The position numbers and the translations under genes were made by a program. Below are positions 9,170-14,803 of a stretch of DNA of 35,267 nucleotides, one piece after another (the first letter of the stretch is position 1; every line of letters begins with the position of its first letter). The DNA comes from Bacteroidales bacterium. GTDB taxonomy: Bacteria > Bacteroidota > Bacteroidia > Bacteroidales > JAADJA01. The notes beneath the pieces were generated by a model. It searched no databases and had not been told where the DNA came from. It worked only from the letters and a program-made list of their open reading frames with translations. Where the stretch lies: the NCBI GenBank assembly GCA_026984135.1, contig JALSSR010000235.1, positions 1 to 35,267 of the forward strand. The letters are read 5' to 3'.

Positions 9170-9197
9170 CAAAGGCAGCCTTAACGGGTTGCCTTTG
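9170..9197 (+). terminator. Rho-independent terminator after the second PKD gene
   Basis: The arms caaaggcagcc (9170-9180) and ggttgcctttg (9187-9197) pair over 11 positions with one mismatch and a 6-nt loop, followed by a T-rich stretch. It ends the 6820-9144 transcript and shows that the open frame upstream of 9268 is not part of the next gene. Confidence 0.75.
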
Positions 9198-9239
9198 TTG
9201 TTTGTGGATATTTCAATATGCGGAGAGCAATTTTTTTCA

Positions 9240-9247
9240 TAGATTTG
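9240..9247 (+). promoter_or_regulatory. Bacteroidota-type -7 element TAGATTTG
   Basis: It matches TAnnTTTG, with TATG at 9217-9220 near the expected -33 place (19-nt spacer). Transcription would start near 9253, about 15 nt before the TTG proposed as the next gene's start. Confidence 0.5.
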
Positions 9248-9267
9248 CATTTCATAAAATCGGTATT

Positions 9268-10455
9268 TTGAAGAATAGTGAAGAATCGAAAATTTTCCTT
9301 TCCGGAAAAATAGCCGGCTTGCAACTTAAAAACCGTATCATCAGATCTGGCTGTTTTGAAGGGATGAGCCAGGGCGGTAGGGTCACGGAACAACTTGTTG
9401 AGCATCACAGAGCCGTTGCTGCTGGAGGTGTGGCTATGACTACTGTTTCCTATTGCTCAGTAAGTTTCGACGGTCGTGCTTTCGACCACGAACTATGGAT
9501 GCGTGATGAGATAATCCCCGGTTTGCAAAAGTTGACGGAAACCGTCCATAACGAAGGCACCGCAGCCTCAATTCAGCTCGGACATTGCGGATATTTTGCA
9601 AGTAAAAAGGTTATAGGCAAAACACCTGTAGGTGCATCCCGTAAATACAATCTCTTCAGAAATTCGTTTTGCAAAGCTATGACCGGAAAAGAGATTGAAG
9701 AAAAAATAGAAGATTTTGGCAATGCGGCACTGATGGCAAAAAAGGCGGGTTTCGATGCTGTTGAAGTTCACGCCGGACACGGATACCTGCTGAGTCAGTT
9801 TATGTCGCCATTTACAAATCGTCGAAATGACAGATACGGTGGTTCCGTTGAAAACAGAATGCGGTTTCCGGCAGAAGTGATTGAACGTATTAAAAAGTAT
9901 GTCGGGAATGATTTTCCGGTATTGGTAAAAATGAATCAGTATGACGGAATGAAAGGTGGTCTGGAAATTAAAGAGGCAGTTGTGTCAGCACGACTTTTTG
10001 AAAAAGCAGGTGCCGATGCAATTATTCCAAGTTGCGGTTTTACTTCCAAAACACCCTTTTATATGCTTCGCGGTAAAGTCCCCGTAAAAGAAATGGTATC
10101 GAATAAAAAGAATCTTTTTACAAAAACGGGGCTCGCTCTGTTCGGCAGATTTATGGTACGGGAGGTTCCCTTTGACAAACTGTTTCTTCTTGAGGGTGCC
10201 CGCAAAACAAAAGATGCGGTCTCCATACCCGTTATTTATATAGGAGGAGCCGTTTCAAAGGCGGATATGGAAAATTTGTTGAGCGAAGGTTTCGGTTTTA
10301 TCCAGATTGGAAGGGCAACAATTCGCGATCCCGAGTTTGTTAACAAAATGAAAAAAGGAGAAGTAACGGAATCGGATTGCGATCACTGTAACAGATGCGT
10401 TGCCGCTATGGATGCCGGCGGCGTGTTTTGTGTAACTCGGGAAGGGAAAATTTAA
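9268..10455 (+). CDS. NADH:flavin oxidoreductase, old yellow enzyme family
   Basis: 395 residues from TTG 9268, an FMN TIM barrel. Visible family marks: LKNRIIRSG near the N-terminus, QLGHCGYFA, EVHAGHGYLLSQFMSPF followed by NRRNDRYGGSVENR (the family signature), and IGGAVSKAD with FIQIGRATIRDPEFV at the phosphate-binding end. The C-terminus has Cys371-x2-Cys374-x2-Cys377-x10-Cys388, close to the 4Fe-4S motif of the 2,4-dienoyl-CoA reductase branch, but there is no following FAD/NADH domain. The family reduces activated double bonds using reduced FMN; the substrate cannot be read here. The frame is open back to 9145 but that stretch holds a terminator and no ATG, so TTG 9268 after the -7 element is my choice; no later in-frame ATG leaves a complete domain. 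Confidence 0.85.
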   Translation: MKNSEESKIFLSGKIAGLQLKNRIIRSGCFEGMSQGGRVTEQLVEHHRAVAAGGVAMTTVSYCSVSFDGRAFDHELWMRDEIIPGLQKLTETVHNEGTAASIQLGHCGYFASKKVIGKTPVGASRKYNLFRNSFCKAMTGKEIEEKIEDFGNAALMAKKAGFDAVEVHAGHGYLLSQFMSPFTNRRNDRYGGSVENRMRFPAEVIERIKKYVGNDFPVLVKMNQYDGMKGGLEIKEAVVSARLFEKAGADAIIPSCGFTSKTPFYMLRGKVPVKEMVSNKKNLFTKTGLALFGRFMVREVPFDKLFLLEGARKTKDAVSIPVIYIGGAVSKADMENLLSEGFGFIQIGRATIRDPEFVNKMKKGEVTESDCDHCNRCVAAMDAGGVFCVTREGKI

Positions 10456-10463
10456 ACGAATAA

Positions 10464-10494
10464 TTGTTTCTCAAAGATAAACAAACTATCTTTG
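10464..10494 (+). promoter_or_regulatory. Promoter: TTG, 20-nt spacer, TATCTTTG
   Basis: The -33 TTG is at 10464-10466 and the -7 TATCTTTG at 10487-10494, a good match to the Bacteroidota consensus. It lies about 50 nt before the barrel gene. Confidence 0.7.
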
Positions 10495-10543
10495 CCGTAG
10501 ATATTGCTTAAGAACATTATTAAAGAATCCTAAATGATTGAAT

Positions 10544-11755
10544 ATGAATTCGGAAGGAATTATGAATTATACTTTTATTGGAGAAAATAAAATCACCAAA
10601 TCATTTATAATAAAAGTATTTTTGACATTCATTATAATTTTGGAGAATCCCTTTATAATAAAGGCTCAGGACACTACACAAGTAAAAAAGGATACAACTG
10701 CGAAAAAGATTTCAAAATTCGACCAGTTTAACAAAAAAGCAGAGGCGCTTTTCAAAGTTATCCCCTTTCCTATGGTCACTTACTCTACTGAAACCGGTAC
10801 CGTTTTCGGACTTGTAAAATATAATATGGTTCAATTGGTGAAGGGTGATACCATTTCGTCCGCATCAAGTTTCAGCGAACTGGTATCCATATCCACCGAA
10901 GGCCAGTTTAAAGTGGTTTTGGGAAGTACTTTATATTTGAATGAAGACAGAATAGTGCTAAGAGGCGGCGTGAACTATATTACATTTCCGGAATATATTC
11001 TCGGAGTAGGTAATGAAGTTTCTCGCGACAATATTGAGCGTATTTCATCAAACAGTTTTGCTTTTTATAATACCTTTCTGTACAGCTTTGTTAAATCACG
11101 GGATTTTTATGTCGGAATCGTTCAGGAGTATGTGAATTATCTGAAAATCGAGACCGACTCGACAAGTTTTTTACTGGAAAATAAATATCCCGGTTATCAG
11201 GGTGGAGTTACTTCGGGTTTCGGTTTCGGTTTGGCTTACGACACACGCGATTTAAAGCAGAATGCTTCAAAAGGTGTATATCTCGAATCAACTTTTAAGT
11301 TTTTCGGTAAACCTGTGGGCAGCGATTTTGCCTATAACACCTTTGAACTCGATATGAGATATTTTATCAATCCCTGGTTAAAACATGTGATTGCATTTCA
11401 GGCATATACGTTAGGAAATTTCGGAGCCGTACCCTTTTTTGACCTTGGAAAACTCGGAGGGTCCAATGCAATGCGGGGTTATTACCTCGGTGCTATCAGG
11501 GATAAGGTAATGGCTTATGCACAGGTTGAATACAGGATGCCGGTATGGAAAATATTCGGAGTTGTCGGGTTTGCAGCAGCCGGAAGGGTAGCTCCCGCAT
11601 ATAACGCAATGCACTTTAACGGACTTTGGTATTCCGGTGGTTTTGGATTGAGGGTTATGGTTGACAGTAGAAATAAAGCAAATTTGCGTTTTGATTTCGG
11701 ATACGGAGAGGAAGGCTCAAAAACATTGTCGGTAGGATTTACCGAGGCATTTTGA
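10544..11755 (+). CDS. Omp85/BamA-TamA superfamily outer-membrane barrel without POTRA domains
   Basis: 403 residues from ATG 10544 (ATG 10562 is also possible; the open frame begins with TTG 10538). The N-terminal hydrophobic segment FIIKVFLTFIIILENPFIIKAQD reads as a signal peptide. The rest is alternating beta-strands of the surface-antigen (bacterial surface antigen / D15) type. The Omp85 hallmark RGY is present in SNAMRGYYLGAIRDK, the lid-loop motif that contacts the barrel wall, and the protein ends in the aromatic residue of FTEAF. No POTRA repeats fit in the short N-terminal part, so it is probably not the main BAM insertase. Patatin-linked and stand-alone members exist; the cargo is unknown. 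It is preceded by a clear promoter and appears to be a single-gene unit convergent with the radical SAM gene. Confidence 0.85.
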   Translation: MNSEGIMNYTFIGENKITKSFIIKVFLTFIIILENPFIIKAQDTTQVKKDTTAKKISKFDQFNKKAEALFKVIPFPMVTYSTETGTVFGLVKYNMVQLVKGDTISSASSFSELVSISTEGQFKVVLGSTLYLNEDRIVLRGGVNYITFPEYILGVGNEVSRDNIERISSNSFAFYNTFLYSFVKSRDFYVGIVQEYVNYLKIETDSTSFLLENKYPGYQGGVTSGFGFGLAYDTRDLKQNASKGVYLESTFKFFGKPVGSDFAYNTFELDMRYFINPWLKHVIAFQAYTLGNFGAVPFFDLGKLGGSNAMRGYYLGAIRDKVMAYAQVEYRMPVWKIFGVVGFAAAGRVAPAYNAMHFNGLWYSGGFGLRVMVDSRNKANLRFDFGYGEEGSKTLSVGFTEAF

Positions 11756-11818
11756 TCGGCATGATATCCCTCATTATCAACGGAATGACAGAATATATCT
11801 CTTTTTGACAGGTACGGA

Positions 11819-12829
11819 TTACAATTTCATTCCTTCCGAACAATTTCTGCAAATATCTATTCCCTTTCTGTCGGTGTGAATTTTTCTCCTGAAATTTTCA
11901 TACTTTTTACTTTTCCATATTTCGGCGAAAGATTGTTTTTTCAGGTCACCGAGACGGTATTTGGCATCTTTGTCGAAACAACAGGGCACTACCAGCCCGT
12001 CCCAGGTGATTACACATCCGCTCCACATTCTGAAACAGCGGTTCGGCAGTTTATTTTTAAACTGCCAGGTGCCGTCGGGCAACTGCCGGTAGCGCGAATA
12101 CTTATCTATGGACGGTATTAGCGGACTGCCTTTTTCATAATCATTAATCTGAGCCGTCTTGAATTGTAATTCATCAACACCGAGGTCATCGCATAATTTT
12201 CTGATGTCATCCATCTGATGCTCATTGGTTTTGAGAACGAGAAACTGAACCACAACATGCGGAGTTTTTGATTTCAGCTTTTTCTTCCACTTTACCATAT
12301 TCCCGATTCCTTTCACCACCGTATCATATTTGCCTCCTATCCTGTAAGCCGAATATGCTTCCTGCCCGATTCCGTCAAGCGAAATAATCAGTTTGTCAAG
12401 CCCTGATTCCACGGTCTTACGACAATTTTCATCAGTGAGGAAGTGAGCATTTGTCGAAGTGGCAGTGTAAATTTTCTTTTTCCCTGCATATTTTACAAAA
12501 TCGAAAAAAGCGGGATTCAGATATGGTTCACCCTGAAAGTAGAGAATCATATACATCAGGTGGTTGCCAAGTTGGTCAACAATTGTTTTGTACAACTCAA
12601 ACGACAGCATTCCGGTATTTCTTGAAAACTGCCTTAATCCCGAAGGACATTCGGGGCAACGAAGGTTGCAGGATGTAGTGGGTTCAACGGAGATGCTGAA
12701 AGGCATACCCCGGTGAACAGGCCTTTTGGTGAATCTGCTTACCAGATAGCTCGAATAAATCAATATCAGATTCCAAAGCCGTCCCGCTGTAAGTTTGGAT
12801 ATTATGTTAAGGTTGTCTTTAAACTTCAT
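11819..12829 (-). CDS. Radical SAM protein with SPASM domain
   Basis: 336 residues from ATG 12829; TTG 12841 is in frame but lies inside the promoter. The radical SAM cluster motif is Cys54-x3-Cys58-x2-Cys61 (TSCNLRCPECPSG), followed by a glycine-rich GEPYLNP motif and the strand LIISLDGIG. The last about 70 residues hold a SPASM-type cysteine set (CFRMWSGCVI, VPCCFDKD, ICRNC) for auxiliary Fe-S clusters. Members modify peptides or cofactors by radical chemistry. No precursor peptide or other maturation gene is seen next to it, so the substrate is open. It is not convincingly an anaerobic sulfatase maturase: the third Cys is preceded by Glu, not the usual Tyr, and the sulfatase is about 8 kb away. 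Confidence 0.88.
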   Translation of the reverse strand: MKFKDNLNIISKLTAGRLWNLILIYSSYLVSRFTKRPVHRGMPFSISVEPTTSCNLRCPECPSGLRQFSRNTGMLSFELYKTIVDQLGNHLMYMILYFQGEPYLNPAFFDFVKYAGKKKIYTATSTNAHFLTDENCRKTVESGLDKLIISLDGIGQEAYSAYRIGGKYDTVVKGIGNMVKWKKKLKSKTPHVVVQFLVLKTNEHQMDDIRKLCDDLGVDELQFKTAQINDYEKGSPLIPSIDKYSRYRQLPDGTWQFKNKLPNRCFRMWSGCVITWDGLVVPCCFDKDAKYRLGDLKKQSFAEIWKSKKYENFRRKIHTDRKGIDICRNCSEGMKL

Positions 12830-12838
12830 TATAGTTGG

Positions 12839-12868
12839 CAAAAATAATTAAAATAATCACCTTACAAA
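12839..12868 (-). promoter_or_regulatory. Minus-strand promoter TTTG, 18-nt spacer, TATTTTTG
   Basis: Read on the minus strand the -33 TTTG is at 12868-12865 and the -7 TATTTTTG at 12846-12839, only about 10 nt before ATG 12829, so the radical SAM message would have a very short leader. Confidence 0.55.
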
Positions 12869-12900
12869 TATCAAACAATGATTTTTATTATTTTGCCGGT

Positions 12901-12913
12901 TGTCAAATTGACA
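12901..12913. promoter_or_regulatory. Perfect 13-bp palindrome, possible operator
   Basis: TGTCAAATTGACA is a perfect 6+1+6 palindrome in the divergent region between the radical SAM and the thioredoxin-glutaredoxin genes, about 30 nt upstream of the minus-strand -33 element. It could bind a dimeric repressor acting in both directions. There is no other copy nearby that I noticed, so confidence is low. Confidence 0.3.
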
Positions 12914-13000
12914 GTAAACGATTCAAGTATTTACGCCAGAAGGAGGTAAGTCTTAATGGCATATTAATTGTAAAGGGATTGAACCAAAATTAAAATAGAA

Positions 13001-13591
13001 ATGAGAATGAGAGAAATTGCTTCACATAACGAATTATTAAACAACATAAAGGGCAAGGAGAGGGCATACCTGCTGCTGTACAAAAAAGGTTCGGAGCAGA
13101 GCGAATGTTCCTTGAAAAACATATCATCAGTAAATATGACAGATGATAATATCGAAGTTTTGGCAGCAGATGTCACCAGTGTCAGGGATATTCATCCCAA
13201 CTACAACGTTACTTCCGTACCGACACTTATTGAGTTTGAAAAGGGAGAGTTTGTGAATGTGCTTAAAGGTTGTCATGATCCCGGTTTTTACAAATCTTAC
13301 TTTGAAAATGCCGTTTATGCAGCTAAAGCGGCAAGTGATGACAAACCTCAAAAGCGTGTAACGGTCTATTCAACACCGACCTGCTCGTGGTGCAACACTC
13401 TGAAGACTCATCTTAAGAAAAACGGTATTCGTTTTACGGACATAGATGTGTCGAAGGATCAGAAAGCGGCTCAGGAGATGCAACGTAAAAGCGGACAAAT
13501 GGGTGTGCCTCAGACCGATATCAACGGTCAGATCATTGTCGGATTTGATAAAGTGAAAATAAATAATTTATTGGGAATACAAGGTGGATAG
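13001..13591 (+). CDS. Thioredoxin-like domain fused to glutaredoxin
   Basis: 196 residues. Residues 1-110 have a thioredoxin fold (YLLLYKKG, then VLAADVT and YNVTSVPTLIEFEKGEFV with cis-Pro74) but no CxxC; the corresponding loop is GSEQSEC with a single Cys36. Residues 118-196 are a complete glutaredoxin: active site Cys128-Ser-Trp-Cys131 in STPTCSWCNTLK, then cis-Pro170 in MGVPQ and the GFD motif. Expected role is cytosolic disulfide or glutathione-type dithiol exchange, with the N-terminal domain acting in binding. ATG 13001 is well placed and the frame has no better start. It is divergent from the radical SAM gene and followed by structured DNA before groES. Confidence 0.85.
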   Translation: MRMREIASHNELLNNIKGKERAYLLLYKKGSEQSECSLKNISSVNMTDDNIEVLAADVTSVRDIHPNYNVTSVPTLIEFEKGEFVNVLKGCHDPGFYKSYFENAVYAAKAASDDKPQKRVTVYSTPTCSWCNTLKTHLKKNGIRFTDIDVSKDQKAAQEMQRKSGQMGVPQTDINGQIIVGFDKVKINNLLGIQGG

Positions 13592-13592
13592 A

Positions 13593-13686
13593 TGTAAGGT
13601 TTATGGCCTCGGCCTGTCCGTGGTACTCAGCCTTACAGGTTTTGACAGAATGAATAAATTAAAATTCCGGACGTGGAAGCCCGGAA
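13593..13686 (+). terminator. Two inverted repeats between glutaredoxin and groES
   Basis: TGTAAGG at 13593-13599 pairs with CCTTACA at 13631-13637 around an inner GGCCTCGGCC, and TTCCGG at 13665-13670 pairs with CCGGAA at 13681-13686. The second is followed by an A-rich leader, not by T residues. The first may end the glutaredoxin transcript; the second may be part of the groES leader. Confidence 0.35.
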
Positions 13687-13732
13687 AAAGAGTTAAAAAG
13701 GAATAAAATATAAACATTTAAAATTAATAAAG

Positions 13733-14020
13733 ATGAAAGAATTACAACCGTTAAACGAAAATGTCCTTCTCGAATTATCGGAGGAGTTTATGGAAACAAA
13801 AACTGCGGGTGGAATTATTATTCCCGACACAGTTAAAGAGAAACCGCAAATGGGTAAAGTTGTTGCTTTGGGAAACATCGAAAATCCCGCAGTTGCCGTG
13901 GGCGATGTTGTTCTCTATAAGAAGTTTTCAGGTACAGAGATGAAATTTGAAGGCAAAGATTATCTGTTTATGCCTTATGCCGATCTTTTGGCAAAAATTG
14001 TTGAAACAGAGGAAATTTAG
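13733..14020 (+). CDS. groES: GroES co-chaperonin (solo copy)
   Basis: 95 residues, the normal length for GroES. The mobile loop that contacts GroEL is recognisable (ETKTAGGIIIPD), followed by GKVVALGN, VAVGDVVLYKKFSGTE and the closing MPYADLLAKIVE. GroES forms the heptameric lid of the GroEL cage in the cytosol. There is no groEL on either side: a bidirectional terminator and a ferritin follow. It is either a second, stand-alone co-chaperonin or the only copy in a genome where the pair has been split. No CIRCE-like repeat is visible upstream. Confidence 0.92.
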   Translation: MKELQPLNENVLLELSEEFMETKTAGGIIIPDTVKEKPQMGKVVALGNIENPAVAVGDVVLYKKFSGTEMKFEGKDYLFMPYADLLAKIVETEEI

Positions 14021-14048
14021 GAAATACGAAAATCCCGAAATAAAAATG

Positions 14049-14084
14049 CCCCGTAACAATTATGTTCGGGGTATTTTTTATTTT
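14049..14084. terminator. Bidirectional terminator between groES and ferritin
   Basis: CCCCG (14049-14053) pairs with CGGGG (14067-14071), extended by AACA/TGTT, and is followed by TATTTTTT on the plus strand and by an A-run upstream that gives T residues on the minus strand. It suits both convergent genes. Confidence 0.85.
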
Positions 14085-14095
14085 ACTGTGAAATA

Positions 14096-14614
14096 CTAAT
14101 TATTCCCGTCGGCAGCAGGAGTAGGCACTGAAAGTGCATCCAGTTCCTTATCCAGATGGAAAAGACCACCTGTCTGATTTCCGGCAAGACGGAATTTGTC
14201 GAGGATACCTTTAAACATACTCTCCTCCTCAATCTGCTCTTCGATATACCATTGCAGGAATTGACTTGTGGTATAATCCCTCTCCTTAAAAGCTATCTCG
14301 TAAAGTTTATTGATTGATTCGGTGATAAACTCCTCATGTTTTAAAATCTTTTCAAAGACATCAAGGAGATTTTCGAACTTATCATCGGGCATATCAAGGC
14401 TTTGCAAGACGGCATAGCCACCTTTGTCATTTACATATTTGATGAGTTTGGTCATATGCAATCTCTCCTCATCCGAGTGAGTGTAAAGAAATCTGGCAGC
14501 ACCGGGAAATCCGTTTACCTCACACCAGGAAGCCATTGCCATATAAATCCTTGAGGATTGTTCCTCAAGCTGTATCTGATTAATAAGTGCCTTTTCAACT
14601 TTTTTTGCTATCAT
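14096..14614 (-). CDS. ftnA: Bacterial non-heme ferritin
   Basis: 172 residues from ATG 14614; the open frame extends to 14683 but that part is AT-rich promoter DNA. The four-helix bundle has all ferroxidase ligands at the same positions as E. coli FtnA: Glu17, Tyr24, Glu50, His53, Glu94, Glu126, Gln127, Glu129 and Glu130. It oxidises Fe(II) and stores iron as a 24-subunit cytosolic shell. No heme-binding Met of bacterioferritin is apparent. The C-terminal tail LSVPTPAADGNN is short and probably disordered. It converges with groES and has its own promoter. Confidence 0.93.
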   Translation of the reverse strand: MIAKKVEKALINQIQLEEQSSRIYMAMASWCEVNGFPGAARFLYTHSDEERLHMTKLIKYVNDKGGYAVLQSLDMPDDKFENLLDVFEKILKHEEFITESINKLYEIAFKERDYTTSQFLQWYIEEQIEEESMFKGILDKFRLAGNQTGGLFHLDKELDALSVPTPAADGNN

Positions 14615-14656
14615 AATACCTGAATTTACGATTTTTATTATCTTTATAAGGGAAAA

Positions 14657-14683
14657 CAAAAGTATAAAAAAAATTAAGAACAA
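14657..14683 (-). promoter_or_regulatory. Minus-strand promoter of ferritin, -7 TACTTTTG
   Basis: On the minus strand TACTTTTG occupies 14664-14657 with TTG at 14683-14681 (16-nt spacer, slightly short). It lies about 43 nt before the ferritin ATG, giving a leader of roughly 35 nt. Confidence 0.6.
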
Positions 14684-14739
14684 GTAAATTTAACAATTTT
14701 TTAAACTGTCATTCAATTTCATACCTCTGATTTTTTCCC

Positions 14740-14747
14740 TACCTTTG
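14740..14747 (+). promoter_or_regulatory. -7 element TACCTTTG of mcrBC
   Basis: Consensus TAnnTTTG with a weak TTTC at 14717-14720 in the -33 place. Transcription would begin near 14754, about 50 nt before mcrB ATG 14804. Confidence 0.6.
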
Positions 14748-14803
14748 CATTTTTGTGGGGAGACGATTTATACATCGTATATCATTATAATCAGCAGGAA
14801 AAG

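Noticed and set aside
9145-9267. N-terminal extension of the old yellow enzyme
   Set aside because: The frame is open from TTG 9145, but the stretch contains a terminator hairpin and a promoter element and no family-like sequence.
11819-12829. Sulfatase-maturating radical SAM enzyme for the 21147-23594 sulfatase
   Set aside because: The cluster motif is CNLRCPEC rather than the form with Tyr before the third Cys, the two genes are about 8 kb apart on opposite strands, and the sulfatase belongs to a separate repeat-bracketed cassette.
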